From: a virus
DNA length: 64,000 nucleotides
Reading direction: 5' to 3' (one strand)
IMG/VR virus record: IMGVR_UViG_3300012582_000005
Coordinates: 188,001 to 252,000 of that record
Shown here: positions 1 through 9,394 of the stretch, one piece after another
Layout of the letters: the number at the start of each line of letters is the position of its first letter
How positions within the stretch are numbered: position 1 is the first letter of the stretch
Program-made: the position numbers and the translations under genes
The notes under the pieces: generated by a model
What the model was told of the DNA's origin: nothing
Databases searched by the model: none
The model's input: only the letters and a program-made list of their open reading frames with translations

Positions 1-1167
1 TATGATGATAAACAGAGAGAAATTATTGGATTTAAAGAACTTGATACTACTACTTTAGTACCAGGTGTTGATCCAATGTCAGCAGAAAGAATATGGATAC
101 AATATCCAGAAAGCCCTGAATATAGAACTATATTACTCGATTCTCAGATAATATACATTTCGTATTCAACTGGACTAGAGTATTCGGAAACTTCATATGT
201 TGAAAATTTGATAAGACCTTATAATCAATTAAAACTTCTTGAACAAACAAGAATCATGTTTAATATTGTGAATGCTATGTCATATAAACAATTTACTATA
301 CCAGTTGGTGGATTATCTAAACAAATGGCAGAAGAACAAATTGCTAAACTTATAGCTAACTATAAAGATGAAATTACATGGGATGACCAAATGGGTACTG
401 TCCAAATTAATGGATCACCACATATACCATATTCAAAAGAATATTGGTTTCCTGAAGGAGAAGGTGGAACACCAAAAGTAGAAATAGTAAAACAAGAGGG
501 ACATAATCTTAATGAAAATGATATGTTAACTTGGTTTTTTAATGCTTTAAAAAGATCTAGTAAAATACCATTCACTCGCTTTGATAAAAATAATGGTGGT
601 GGAAATGTATTTTCCGATCAAAATGATGTATCAAGAGATGAAGTGTCTTTCTATAATTTTGTATCGAGATTGAGAGCTATCTTTAAAGAAATATTATTAA
701 AGCCTTGGAAAATAAAAATGATTCTTGATTTTCCTGAATTAAAAGATGATGAGAATTTTTTAAATTCTATAAATGCCGAATTTAATGGTGTAAACTTATT
801 TCATGAGTGGAAAAAATTAACAAACCTTTCTAAACGTTCTGAAATTTTAGGTAGTTTATCGTCAAGTATTCTAGATTCGGAAGGTAAACCATATTTCCAT
901 ATAGAATGGCTTGTTAGAGAAATTCTTAAACTTGATGAAGAAACCATTGAAGAAAACGATAGATGGAAGAAAGCATCAGCATCGGGTACAGCTATCCCTC
1001 CAGAAGGTGGTGGAGTTGGACCTGGACCATCAGAATTTGGTGGTGGTGCAAATGAATTTAGTCCTGCTCCAGAAGCATCACCAATTGAAACTCCTGCTCC
1101 AGCAGAGACTCCAACTACACCAGAAGCACCTGCACCAGAAGGCGGTGAAACTAATTTTGATTTTTAA
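1..1167 (+). CDS. 20: Portal vertex protein, T4 gp20-like (C-terminal part; cut by window start)
   Basis: The frame is open from base 1, so the gene starts before the window; the ATG at 76 is probably internal. The visible 388 codons match the C-terminal half of T4 gp20: a segment around WFFNALKRSSKIPFTRF, then SRDEVSFYNFVSRLR and LKPWKIKMILDF, which correspond to the gp20 clip and stem region. The dodecameric portal sits at one capsid vertex, is the channel for DNA packaging, and nucleates prohead assembly. The last 55 residues are a low-complexity tail rich in Gly, Pro, Ala and Glu that T4 gp20 lacks as far as I know. A bidirectional terminator follows, and the protease and capsid genes lie downstream, as in T4 (20-21-22-23). 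The family call is firm; the start is not visible. Confidence 0.88.
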   Translation, partial: YDDKQREIIGFKELDTTTLVPGVDPMSAERIWIQYPESPEYRTILLDSQIIYISYSTGLEYSETSYVENLIRPYNQLKLLEQTRIMFNIVNAMSYKQFTIPVGGLSKQMAEEQIAKLIANYKDEITWDDQMGTVQINGSPHIPYSKEYWFPEGEGGTPKVEIVKQEGHNLNENDMLTWFFNALKRSSKIPFTRFDKNNGGGNVFSDQNDVSRDEVSFYNFVSRLRAIFKEILLKPWKIKMILDFPELKDDENFLNSINAEFNGVNLFHEWKKLTNLSKRSEILGSLSSSILDSEGKPYFHIEWLVREILKLDEETIEENDRWKKASASGTAIPPEGGGVGPGPSEFGGGANEFSPAPEASPIETPAPAETPTTPEAPAPEGGETNFDF

Positions 1168-1170
1168 AAT

Positions 1171-1199
1171 AAAAAAGGGAGTTTTTAACTCCCTTTTTT
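1171..1199. terminator. Bidirectional intrinsic terminator
   Basis: GGGAGTT (1177-1183) pairs with AACTCCC (1187-1193), flanked by an A-run on the left and a T-run on the right, so it can terminate transcription on both strands. It separates the portal gene from the convergent homing endonuclease gene, whose stop codon lies inside the hairpin. The same hairpin sequence recurs at 62145-62167. Confidence 0.85.
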
Positions 1200-2861
1200 A
1201 TTCCATATGTATATTTTACTACCCGAATCATATACTCTAAATATTTTTCTATCTAACATAATTTGGTGTTCTGTTTTAGATTTGTCGAATCCTTCTTTAA
1301 CTAATTTATGTTTTTGAAATAGAAATCTATTCTGCCTCATACCATCTATAATATAATAATAATTTTCTTTGGTATTATGCAAAAAGTTAAAACCTATTTT
1401 ATCGTATAAATCACCATTACTCCAACTTCTATCGGCACAACTTAATATCTCTAATGGATCATACGTTTTTACAAAATATGTAAATAATTTAGATGCTGCG
1501 CCAATTACGGAAGTATTTATTTTATTACAAAATCTTGTCAATTCATAAGAATTAGCTTTCTTTTTATGATTTAAATTTTTTCGATATGAGCCAAAAGACA
1601 TTAAAGAAACTAATTCATTATTATAAAATAATCCGACATTATATTTAGATGCCATTATATTTCCTTGAATATGATTTAGTGAATAAAAAATATTAGCATC
1701 TTTATTATTTATATTCATTATAATGCATTTTCTAGCCCATATTCTATTGGATTTATTTAGTAAATTTAAAATTCTAGATTTAACTATATCTTTTCTATAA
1801 ATCCAATCATCCCCCCATATATGTATTAGTTTAATTCCTTTTTTTAAGCAATTGTTTGTTTTTTCCATATGATACTTATTATTGTAATATTTTTCACAGT
1901 GCCAATACAAACCATTATGCTCAAATGCTAAATTTAGTTCTGGTAAATAAATATCCAATTCTTTACCATCCAAGATAGATTTATTTAACCTTATAATAGT
2001 ACCATTATAATTTTCTTTAATAAATTCATATATTGCTGTTTCTGGAGTAGATTTAAAGCTATTTAATGGGGTACATATTAAACACTGTTCAACATTATTA
2101 GATTTTCTATTTGATATGGTTTTGGTTCTAGTATCAAAACTATGATTACATTTATTACTAATTACTGATATAATGTCTGTTTCATCATCGTAATTTATTA
2201 AAGATAAATTGCAAGATTCTAATAATTTAATTCTATTTAATTTGTGATATGTGGATTTTCTAACTTTATTTTTAAGTTTTTTATCTATCCAATTTTTTTT
2301 AGTTTTATTGCTAATTTTATCTTTTATTATTTTAGATTGTGATACATTAAACTGACCATATTTAATCAGACAAGTATCCTCTCTCTTTTTATTAATGTCG
2401 TCTTGATTTAATTTACTTTTACTTACTTCAATCTTTTCTTTAATAATATTACATTTGGATGGATTATCAACACCTAATGTTTCTATTAATGTTTTTTTTA
2501 TTTTTTCTTGTATTTCTTTTGATTGAAATGGGTTTTTTACACCGTATTTAGCTAAATTAGTTTTCTCAACTTTGTCCCTCCACTCTTTATCGTTTGATTT
2601 ACATTTATTAGAACAATATTTTCTATATCCTCTAAATATGGATTCGTATGTAGGTTTATTGTTACAATAGTCCTTAGAACATTTAATAGGTTCTAATTTG
2701 TTTATATAATGATAGAACACCTCACCGAAAGAATATCCATCGAAGTTATATTTTTTTTTATATACCATTAATGAATCATAAATTTCTGTTTTCTTTATGA
2801 AATTTTCATTCATTTTTCTACTCGTATCACTTAATATTTCTTTTATTAAATCTTCAATCAT
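1185..2861 (-). CDS. Homing endonuclease-like protein with Vsr/PD-(D/E)XK-type domain (copy 1)
   Basis: 558 residues from the ATG at 2861. The frame extends upstream to 3023, but that extension runs antisense through the protease start and looks non-coding. N-terminal cysteines (CSKDYCNNK, then YCSNKCKS) suggest a zinc-binding finger. Next come repeated short motifs of the KYGVKNPFQSKEI type, typical of DNA-binding repeats in phage mobile endonucleases. A Vsr-like nuclease core follows: an ETAIYEF helix, ELDIYLPELNLAFEHNG and LIHIWGDDW. The C-terminal third (GLFYNNELVSLMSFG, TRFCN, IGAASKLF) resembles an acetyltransferase-like fold. It is a clear paralog of the protein at 24847-26688. It lies antisense between portal and protease genes, as expected for a free-standing homing endonuclease. 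The domain assignment is by motif. Confidence 0.75.
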   Translation of the reverse strand: MIEDLIKEILSDTSRKMNENFIKKTEIYDSLMVYKKKYNFDGYSFGEVFYHYINKLEPIKCSKDYCNNKPTYESIFRGYRKYCSNKCKSNDKEWRDKVEKTNLAKYGVKNPFQSKEIQEKIKKTLIETLGVDNPSKCNIIKEKIEVSKSKLNQDDINKKREDTCLIKYGQFNVSQSKIIKDKISNKTKKNWIDKKLKNKVRKSTYHKLNRIKLLESCNLSLINYDDETDIISVISNKCNHSFDTRTKTISNRKSNNVEQCLICTPLNSFKSTPETAIYEFIKENYNGTIIRLNKSILDGKELDIYLPELNLAFEHNGLYWHCEKYYNNKYHMEKTNNCLKKGIKLIHIWGDDWIYRKDIVKSRILNLLNKSNRIWARKCIIMNINNKDANIFYSLNHIQGNIMASKYNVGLFYNNELVSLMSFGSYRKNLNHKKKANSYELTRFCNKINTSVIGAASKLFTYFVKTYDPLEILSCADRSWSNGDLYDKIGFNFLHNTKENYYYIIDGMRQNRFLFQKHKLVKEGFDKSKTEHQIMLDRKIFRVYDSGSKIYIWNKKGS

Positions 2862-2927
2862 TTTATTTATAGATATTTTATACAAAAAGTTTAAAAAATG
2901 GAAAAAAGACATATATCTAAATAAATA

Positions 2928-2935
2928 TATAAATA
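2928..2935 (+). promoter_or_regulatory. T4-late-promoter-like element TATAAATA upstream of the protease gene
   Basis: An exact TATAAATA, the T4 late promoter -10 consensus, begins 25 bases before the protease ATG. ATATATAA-type elements recur 24-28 bases upstream of several other virion genes (see findings). Chance occurrence is a real risk at this base composition. Confidence 0.4.
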
Positions 2936-2952
2936 AAATAAAAAAACATTCA

Positions 2953-5091
2953 ATGAAGCCAGTTTTAATTATTGAGAATTCAAATGAAAGGTTAAAGGTA
3001 AATGAAAGTGCTACAGTATCCACAGGACATAGTAGAGTAGTGTTAGAAGGTATTTTTACTGAATTTGATATTAAGAATAGAAATGAAAGAATTTATACTT
3101 CTACCGAATTTGTACCACATGTACACGAAATGATGGAGAGAAAAAATTGGGGTGTTATATACGGCGAATTTGACCATCCCGATGTGTTTGATATTTCAAT
3201 GAAATATGTCTCACATACGATAGAAAGCGCATCTTTTAATAAAGATAAAAATAGAATTGATGGTGAAATTAGATTACTAAATACTCAATGGGGTAAAGAA
3301 GCTAAAGCAATCATCGATGATGGATGCCCACTTTTCGTAAGTTCAAGAGCTGCTGGAGTTACTGAATCTAACGGTCTAGTGAAATTAAAAAAATTATTTA
3401 CATATGACATAGTTGCTGATCCAGGATTCGTATCAGCAAAAATGAGCATTAAAAGCTTAAACGAAAGTTGTGGCTTTACAAATGATACAAATTTCAAAAT
3501 TTATGAAGCTGATAAAGATTCTATCGGTAAGTTAACCGATAAATTCGACAAAGCTTCTAATACTAAGATTTTTGATTTAAGTGATACCGAAAAAACAAAT
3601 GAACTATTTAATATGAATAAAAAAGATTTTGTAACCAAAAAACAATTAGCTGATTACTCAAACTATCTAACAAGTGAAATTAGCAAAATAGAAACTATAA
3701 TTACATCTCAAATTAAAGAGAGTAAGAGTGTTGAAAACAAAGGCGATATTGAAAAATTAGCTAACTATTTAGAAGAAGTACATAAGCAACAATCAAGTGT
3801 TATTAAATATCTTGATTATTTAGCTGAGAAAGTTTCTGTTTCTATTAACAAAGGCGAAAAACTTGAAGAGAAAACTAATAAGATTGTTGAATATTCTAAT
3901 TATTTGGCAGAAAGTTTAGATAAATCAATTGATTACTCAAATTACATCGCAGAACAATTAGATAAGTCTATCGAATACTCTGAATATGTTGCAGAAAGTT
4001 TAGATAAATCAATTGATTATTCTAATTATTTAGCTGAAAGTTTAGATAAGAATATTGCTTACTCTGAATATATCGCTGAGAATTTAGATAAGAATATTGC
4101 GTATTCAGAATACATTGCAGAAGCGTTGGATAAAAACATAGCATACTCAGAATACATTGCTGAACATCTTGATGCTAACATCGGATATACTGAATATTTA
4201 GCAGAAAATTTAGATGCTAACATCGGATATGGTGAGTATTTAGCAGAAAGTATAGACAGTGCAATTAACTATTCCGAATATGTTGCTGAATGTGCAGATA
4301 AAACAATGTCATATGCTAACATGATTGCTGAGAAATTTAATTCTGCAAGTGGTTCAATTCTTACGGAATCAATTCTTACAGCAAAAGAATTTTTAGTTTC
4401 TGAAAAAAATGTTGAGCCTCTTAAAAAACTTAATGAAAGTTTAGTAGATGCACCAACAAGTCAAACTGATGTAGCAGAAGATGGTACTGAGGATGAAGAA
4501 AATGCTATGTCTAAAACTACTGAAGAGGATGAAGAAGAAGAAAAATCTGAAATTAAAAATGAAAAATATACCGAAGGGGAAATAACATCTAAGATAGATA
4601 TATTAATCGAAGAAGCTAAGAAAAGAGAAGCTTCTAAGGATAAGAAACCAGCGTTTTTCGCATTTCTTACTCCGCAAGACATAGAGACATTTGAGTCTCT
4701 ATCTGATGAAGATCAGGAAAAATCAAAAGTAGCACTTAACGAGTCTGTTGGATACTACTCAAATCGTGATGTGTTGAACATCATTAAACAAGCGATTGAG
4801 ATTGATAAACCATCAAATGAACAAGTTTTACTTGAGGTAATGCCAGAAGATATTAAGCCTATCTGGGAATCATTAGAAGTTTCTGGTAAGAAATCAATAT
4901 TGGCGCAAGCGAGATATTATGACTTATCAACTGATGATTTAAAAAATTACTTCTGGACAACCAGAAAATTCAACAAGTCTTTGAATGAAAACAAAGCAAA
5001 TTTAATCGAAACTTCTAATCCTTTGGAATCAACTGAAAGATTAAGCGAAGAACAGATAAATTTCTTTACAAATAGATTTAAAGGCATTTAA
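2953..5091 (+). CDS. 21: Prohead core protease (T4 gp21-like) fused to a repeat-rich scaffold-like domain
   Basis: 712 residues from ATG 2953; an upstream in-frame ATG at 2797 is unlikely. Residues of about 25-190 match the gp21/U35 prohead protease fold: RNERIYTSTEF, the catalytic His in GEFDHP, the nucleophile Ser in FVSSRAAG, then YDIVADPGF. This serine protease cleaves capsid and core proteins after [LIV]-x-E during head maturation. T4 gp21 is only about 210 residues. Here about 500 extra residues follow, including eleven 14-residue coiled-coil-like repeats and an acidic stretch (EEDEEEEKSE). No separate gp22 scaffold gene lies between protease and capsid genes, so the extension probably supplies the scaffold (inference). 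A consequence would be protease and core made in equal amounts unless processed. Confidence 0.87.
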   Translation: MKPVLIIENSNERLKVNESATVSTGHSRVVLEGIFTEFDIKNRNERIYTSTEFVPHVHEMMERKNWGVIYGEFDHPDVFDISMKYVSHTIESASFNKDKNRIDGEIRLLNTQWGKEAKAIIDDGCPLFVSSRAAGVTESNGLVKLKKLFTYDIVADPGFVSAKMSIKSLNESCGFTNDTNFKIYEADKDSIGKLTDKFDKASNTKIFDLSDTEKTNELFNMNKKDFVTKKQLADYSNYLTSEISKIETIITSQIKESKSVENKGDIEKLANYLEEVHKQQSSVIKYLDYLAEKVSVSINKGEKLEEKTNKIVEYSNYLAESLDKSIDYSNYIAEQLDKSIEYSEYVAESLDKSIDYSNYLAESLDKNIAYSEYIAENLDKNIAYSEYIAEALDKNIAYSEYIAEHLDANIGYTEYLAENLDANIGYGEYLAESIDSAINYSEYVAECADKTMSYANMIAEKFNSASGSILTESILTAKEFLVSEKNVEPLKKLNESLVDAPTSQTDVAEDGTEDEENAMSKTTEEDEEEEKSEIKNEKYTEGEITSKIDILIEEAKKREASKDKKPAFFAFLTPQDIETFESLSDEDQEKSKVALNESVGYYSNRDVLNIIKQAIEIDKPSNEQVLLEVMPEDIKPIWESLEVSGKKSILAQARYYDLSTDDLKNYFWTTRKFNKSLNENKANLIETSNPLESTERLSEEQINFFTNRFKGI
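3892..4353 (+). repeat. Eleven tandem 42-bp (14-residue) repeats inside the protease gene
   Basis: Consensus Y-S-[NE]-Y-[LIV]-A-E-x-L-D-K-[SN]-I-x, eleven in-phase copies of 42 bases. The last two or three copies have diverged (AECADKTMS, AEKFNSASG). A 14-residue period equals two heptads with regularly spaced Tyr, Ile/Leu and Ala, consistent with a long coiled coil. The central copies are close to identical at DNA level (around LDKNIAYSEYIAE), which suggests recent expansion by slippage or recombination. Confidence 0.93.
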
Positions 5092-5095
5092 TTAG

Positions 5096-5117
5096 AAAGT
5101 GGAAAAAAGCCACTTTT
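5096..5117 (+). terminator. Weak hairpin after the protease gene
   Basis: AAAGTGG (5096-5102) pairs with CCACTTT (5110-5116) around a 7-base loop. Only four T residues follow, then an A-run, so termination would be weak on this strand. It may lower read-through into the capsid gene or protect the mRNA end. Confidence 0.4.
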
Positions 5118-5153
5118 CAAAAAAAATATATAAAAAAAATAAGAAAAATAACT

Positions 5154-6845
5154 ATGATTAATATCAATAAAAAGAAAGTTATGGATAAATGGTCTCCAAT
5201 TTTGGAGAAAATGAATATCCAAGATCCTACAAGAAGAGAGTGGATGTCTGAGTACGCTGAGTACCACCAAATCCATGAAAACGTAGGTTATGTAAACAAT
5301 GGTTTACTTAATGGTATGGGTCCTGTAACAACTCCAGGAAATCCAGGAACACCAGGTGTTCCAAGTGCGGGTGGTTCAGGAGATTTGGGTCAAGCATTGT
5401 TGCCTGTAGCTATGAAAGTAGCTGGTCAGACAATCGGTTTGGACTTAGTTGCTGTAAAACCTACACCAGGTCCAGTAATCGACTTAATGTATGTTGATTA
5501 CAAATATGATGATGTAAATACTGACGAAGCTAACCCAGTTATATTCAAAGTTAATGCTACTCAAGTTGCAGCTTTGTCTGCTGAAATTAGAGCATTCTTT
5601 GCATCAGCAGGTGTTAAAGAAACTCAAGGTGGTTTAACTAAAAGATTGTTCTTTAACTTACCAGTAAACAGCTCACCATCAAGAGCAGCAGGTAACAGAA
5701 CTGACGTAGTAACTGTTCCACTTCCTTCTGATTCTAAAGAAGGTGTTGTTGAATTCTTAGGTTTCTCAAGAATTGACGGACTTCCAATGTTCGCAGCTTA
5801 CAGACAAGCTAACCAAATTGGAGCAATGAACTCTTGGTCATTCAAAAATACTAAGAATACATTTGCTGAATTAGAAACAGTTGTTGCAGCGTTCAGTTTA
5901 GCTAACGGTACATCAGGTGGTGTTTACATCAATGCTAACTTCCAAATCGGAGATTTGTCAGGTGTAACTATTTCATTAGTATCTGCGCTTGAAGATCATA
6001 TCCCAGGATTTGTTGCTAACGGTAACAAAGGTGCTATGACAAGACAAGAAGACGAAGCATTCTATCCAGGAATTATCGCTCCAAATGTTACTACTAAAAG
6101 AGTACAAGTTGGTACAATTGAAGTATCATCAGCTTTGAAAAGAACTGAGATTGAAGATATTAAAGCTCAAACAGGTATTGACATCGTTCAAAAACTTGAA
6201 GCAGTTTTAGTAAATGAATTGTCTCAAACAATTTCAAAAGAAATCGTTTATAGAGTATTCTCAATGGGTGATTTGAACAGACAAGCTGCTCCTGGTTATT
6301 CATCAGGTACAACTATCTTTGACTTTGACGTAGCCGCACACTTAGCAGCTTTCGGTGCTAACGCAGGTAGTGGTGAAACTACTCAATCTTTACAAAGAAA
6401 GCTTATCACTAAAGTGAAAAACGCTTCTGGATTTATTTCAACAGAAGGTAGAATTGGGCCCGCTACATATCTTGTAACTAACCACACTTTAGCTGCTGTA
6501 TTAACAGAAGGTTCTAATTACAGCTTGAATCCAGTTGATTCTTCTGTCAACGGAAGCGGTCAATTGTACCCAATGGGTAAAGTTGCAGGTATGACTGTAT
6601 ATGTAGATCCATTCATGAAGTATGACGACAAGAGAATCTTGTTGGGTAGAAAAAATAATCCTGATCAACCAGGTATCATTTTCGTACCATACTTAATGGC
6701 GCAATCAATTAGCTTAATTAGTGAAGCTACTTGGGCTCCTAGAATGTTGTTAAGATCTAGATATGCGGTAACTGAGGTAGGTTTCTTCCCTCACAAGCAG
6801 TATATGACTATTAATGTAATAGATGCAAGCAATATGTTGAACTAA
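5154..6845 (+). CDS. 23: Major capsid protein, T4 gp23-like
   Basis: 563 residues. The N-terminus (VMDKWSPILEKMNIQDP) parallels the cleaved delta-domain of T4 gp23 (LLNKWKPLLEGEGLPE). A likely maturation site is IHE near residue 41, matching the [LIV]-x-E rule, followed by a Gly/Pro linker. The C-terminus carries the gp23 signature: MTVYVDPFMKYDDKRILLGRK, GIIFVPYLMAQ, and an RSRYAVTEVGFFPH end. It forms the hexameric lattice of the shell. Codon choice is less AT-biased than in neighbouring genes (many GGT, GCT, AAC, TTC codons), as expected for the most highly expressed virion protein. An ATATATAA element lies 27 bases before the start, and a strong terminator follows. Confidence 0.92.
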   Translation: MININKKKVMDKWSPILEKMNIQDPTRREWMSEYAEYHQIHENVGYVNNGLLNGMGPVTTPGNPGTPGVPSAGGSGDLGQALLPVAMKVAGQTIGLDLVAVKPTPGPVIDLMYVDYKYDDVNTDEANPVIFKVNATQVAALSAEIRAFFASAGVKETQGGLTKRLFFNLPVNSSPSRAAGNRTDVVTVPLPSDSKEGVVEFLGFSRIDGLPMFAAYRQANQIGAMNSWSFKNTKNTFAELETVVAAFSLANGTSGGVYINANFQIGDLSGVTISLVSALEDHIPGFVANGNKGAMTRQEDEAFYPGIIAPNVTTKRVQVGTIEVSSALKRTEIEDIKAQTGIDIVQKLEAVLVNELSQTISKEIVYRVFSMGDLNRQAAPGYSSGTTIFDFDVAAHLAAFGANAGSGETTQSLQRKLITKVKNASGFISTEGRIGPATYLVTNHTLAAVLTEGSNYSLNPVDSSVNGSGQLYPMGKVAGMTVYVDPFMKYDDKRILLGRKNNPDQPGIIFVPYLMAQSISLISEATWAPRMLLRSRYAVTEVGFFPHKQYMTINVIDASNMLN

Positions 6846-6867
6846 TCTATACATAAATTAATAAATA

Positions 6868-6894
6868 AAAAAACCTCTTTATTGAGGTTTTTTT
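6868..6894. terminator. Intrinsic terminator after the major capsid gene
   Basis: AACCTC/GAGGTT stem with an A-run before and a T7 run after; it can work in both directions. It closes the portal-protease-capsid block, facing the minus-strand gene that ends at 6915. Confidence 0.88.
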
Positions 6895-6914
6895 ATTTTA
6901 TAAACTTTTCAATA

Positions 6915-7142
6915 TTAATTATTCTTTTTATATTTTATTTTGCAGTTATTTCGATATAGTTCTTTAAGATTAGATATTCTTTTATCAAGCATCACAATTT
7001 CAACACGACATCTTCTTGCTCTTGCTTTATCAAGAAAATCTAATTTATATTTACGCATTATTTTAGAATGTAATATATACCATTCATTTTTTGTTTCTAC
7101 TAATAGACTTATCTTATTAATAATACTATCGTCTCTTTTCAT
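6915..7142 (-). CDS. Small basic protein, unknown
   Basis: 75 residues from the ATG at 7142. The frame runs on to 7181, but that adds a hydrophobic, AT-derived stretch that is probably not translated. The protein is rich in Lys and Arg (DKARARRCRVEIVMLDKR) and predicted helical. It lies 40 bases downstream of the gp46 gene, probably in one minus-strand transcript. No family recognised. Confidence 0.55.
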   Translation of the reverse strand: MKRDDSIINKISLLVETKNEWYILHSKIMRKYKLDFLDKARARRCRVEIVMLDKRISNLKELYRNNCKIKYKKNN

Positions 7143-7182
7143 ATAAAGAATAAATATAATAAAATTTATAAATAAAAACAAA

Positions 7183-8850
7183 TTATTCTTCTATTATCTG
7201 ACTTGTAATATTTTTTTCTATTTTTAGTACTCTATCGAAGCAACTTTTCTCTAAAAGAGCGTGATGAATAAGAAATGTATTAATATTAAATTCTCTTGCA
7301 AATTCTTTCAAAAGCTTTAAAATATCATAAATCCCTTGAATATCAATAGAACTGAATACCTCATCTAAAAATAGAAGATTTATGTGTTTTTTCATTCTTA
7401 TTAGTTTTAAATATGCTAACATAATAGCAATATTTACTTTCTTAGTTTCACCAGTTGATAAAGTATCTGGATCAATTTCTTGTCCCAAAATCTTTATTTC
7501 AGCAGAGAATTGATCGTCTAATTGTACAGAAAAATTCATACCCATAGTTTCAAGGTTTTCTTTAATGAAATGATTTATGGGCTTAACTATTTTTGAAATT
7601 ATTGATTTCTTAATCCCATCTTCTGAAAACATTTTATCTAATTGATTTAATAAATCTGATGTATGTTTCATTTTAACTAAATTATCTTCACTATTTTCTT
7701 TTCTTTTTTCTATTTTTTCAATAGTATTGATCATCTCATTTATAGACGCTGTTTCTTCTGCATTATCTTCTTGTAGTGAAGATAATTTAGTTTTTAGTTG
7801 TGAAAGATATGCTTTTAATTCACCAAATGTTTGATTAGTATTTCTAATGATAGTTACCAATGTAGATTTCTTTGTTTCTAAACTAACATACTCTTTAGAT
7901 AGTTCATCTCTAACTTCTTTTAATTTAGATATTGATTCAACAGTTTCGTGTTTAAAAGAAAGATGTATATCAGTAGATAAATCTGATTCACAAGTGTGAC
8001 ATTTACCAGCACTAATAAGTTTTACTTTTTCTTGTTTAGTTCTTATTTGATAGTCTAATTCATTAATCTTTTGAGAAATTTCTCTTATTTTAACACTAAT
8101 TTCAACTTCTTTTTGTGTGCCTTTATCCAATCTATCTTTTAAAGTATCAAACTCTGTTTTTTTATCAAACATTTGATTCTTTATTTCTTCTCTTTCTTTA
8201 TCAATATTTACCTTAGAAGCCTCTTTAATTTTATTAACACCTTCTTTAAAAGAATCTAAATTAGATTGATATGTAGAAATCTCTCTCAGAAATATCTCTT
8301 CTTCATGTTTAGTTTGTTTCTTTTTTTCTTTAAGAATTTTACTTAATTCATTTATCATTTCAAGATTAAATAATTTATCAAGTAGCATGCGTTTTTCATC
8401 AGGTGAAAGAACCATGAAATTTTTAAAATCATTAATAGACATTGATATAAATGACTTAAATGTTTCAATATCTACGCCTACTATTTCTTCAATTTTTTGT
8501 TGAATATTTGCTTTACCTGCTCTATCGTATTTTTGGCCATCGATATATAATTCTAATTTAGAACTTGAACGGATAATTTTTATATTACTTGATGAAATAT
8601 CGAATTCTATTTCGACCAACATATCACCATTATAACGATTAGGTAAACAATCACTAGTGACATATTTTTTCTTTTTACCTCTCACTTTACCATATAATGC
8701 GAAATCAATAGATTCTAAAGTGCTAGACTTACCCCCCCCATTAATTCCGTGTAATAGTATCAATTCACCTTTAGTAGGGTTCAATACTATTTCATTGATA
8801 TTATTACCAAAGCTTTTGAAATTCTTTATTTTTATATTCTTAACTATCAT
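7183..8850 (-). CDS. 46: Recombination nuclease ATPase subunit, T4 gp46 / SbcC / Rad50-like
   Basis: 555 residues, close to T4 gp46 (about 560). An SMC-type ABC ATPase: Walker A HGINGGGKSS (residues 34-43), then two coiled-coil arms around a zinc hook, GKCHTCESDL, near residue 283. The signature LSTGETKK lies near 461 and Walker B LLFLDEVFSS near 495. With the Mre11-like gp47 it processes DNA ends for recombination-dependent replication and helps degrade host DNA. Its partner gp47 (44627-45751) is encoded 36 kb away in this window, whereas in T4 the two genes are close neighbours. Family call is firm. Confidence 0.93.
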   Translation of the reverse strand: MIVKNIKIKNFKSFGNNINEIVLNPTKGELILLHGINGGGKSSTLESIDFALYGKVRGKKKKYVTSDCLPNRYNGDMLVEIEFDISSSNIKIIRSSSKLELYIDGQKYDRAGKANIQQKIEEIVGVDIETFKSFISMSINDFKNFMVLSPDEKRMLLDKLFNLEMINELSKILKEKKKQTKHEEEIFLREISTYQSNLDSFKEGVNKIKEASKVNIDKEREEIKNQMFDKKTEFDTLKDRLDKGTQKEVEISVKIREISQKINELDYQIRTKQEKVKLISAGKCHTCESDLSTDIHLSFKHETVESISKLKEVRDELSKEYVSLETKKSTLVTIIRNTNQTFGELKAYLSQLKTKLSSLQEDNAEETASINEMINTIEKIEKRKENSEDNLVKMKHTSDLLNQLDKMFSEDGIKKSIISKIVKPINHFIKENLETMGMNFSVQLDDQFSAEIKILGQEIDPDTLSTGETKKVNIAIMLAYLKLIRMKKHINLLFLDEVFSSIDIQGIYDILKLLKEFAREFNINTFLIHHALLEKSCFDRVLKIEKNITSQIIEE

Positions 8851-8900
8851 GTATATAGAGTTACATCAATTTACTATTATAGATGAAACTAATAACTAGT

Positions 8901-9065
8901 TTAAGACATATTAAAAATTTTTATAAGTCTATTTCTTCTTTTTATAACATCTTCTTTTTGTGATTTAAACATAGCATCACTAAATCCAGGATTCGCCACA
9001 AAATCGTAGACAAAAGGAGTCCATGTTACTCGTAATTTTCTTACTGTATTATTTTTAGTTTCCAT
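8901..9065 (-). CDS. Small protein, unknown (54 residues)
   Basis: METKNNTVRKLRVTWTPFVY starts a 54-residue frame. Its ATG overlaps the last codons of the upstream gene (shared ATGGAAACTAA), the usual sign of translational coupling. Basic C-terminal half (IKRRNRLIKIF). It lies between the 95-residue gene and the gp46 gene on the same strand, so it is probably co-transcribed with gp46. No homolog recognised. Confidence 0.6.
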   Translation of the reverse strand: METKNNTVRKLRVTWTPFVYDFVANPGFSDAMFKSQKEDVIKRRNRLIKIFNMS

Positions 9066-9342
9066 TTAAAAAAGTTTCAAATATTTCTTCTTTACTAGCT
9101 AATATAGAATCTATATCAACAATTAATTCATTTATAAATGGTAAATCGTTCGAATCGCTTATTCCAAACAATTTTAAAAAATTGTCATCTGTTTCTAATA
9201 AATATTTACCATCAGGGTGTATCCAATAAATAGATTCAAAACTAAAATCATCTTCAACAGTTAGACTTATAGCTATAGATACACCACCATTTAATTCTCC
9301 GATATAATCAATTAATGAAGTTTTTATAGTTATCTCTCCCAT
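9055..9342 (-). CDS. Acidic protein, unknown (95 residues)
   Basis: Starts MGEITIKTSLIDYIGELNGG; acidic and predicted mixed alpha/beta. It is the first gene of a minus-strand run leading into gp46 and overlaps the next gene by 11 bases. The start is divergent from the plus-strand gene at 9395, leaving about 50 bases for two promoters. No family recognised. Confidence 0.6.
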   Translation of the reverse strand: MGEITIKTSLIDYIGELNGGVSIAISLTVEDDFSFESIYWIHPDGKYLLETDDNFLKLFGISDSNDLPFINELIVDIDSILASKEEIFETFLNGN

Positions 9343-9394
9343 AAATTATTATATGGAATAAAACATTTTAGTTTTGAAATTATATAATAGTTAT

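Noticed and set aside
911-1240. 109-residue frame overlapping the portal C-terminus
   Set aside because: Gln/Leu repeats caused by reading the Pro/Ala-rich portal tail out of frame.
2797-2952. N-terminal extension of the protease gene
   Set aside because: AT-derived Lys/Ile/Phe sequence; the TATAAATA element and conserved protein start favour ATG 2953.
2862-3023. N-terminal extension of the first homing endonuclease
   Set aside because: Runs antisense through the protease start, is hydrophobic noise and is absent from the paralog at 24847.
3892-4353. Regular 42-bp direct repeats that could suggest a CRISPR-like array
   Set aside because: The repeats are contiguous, in frame, without unique spacers and encode a coiled-coil protein segment.
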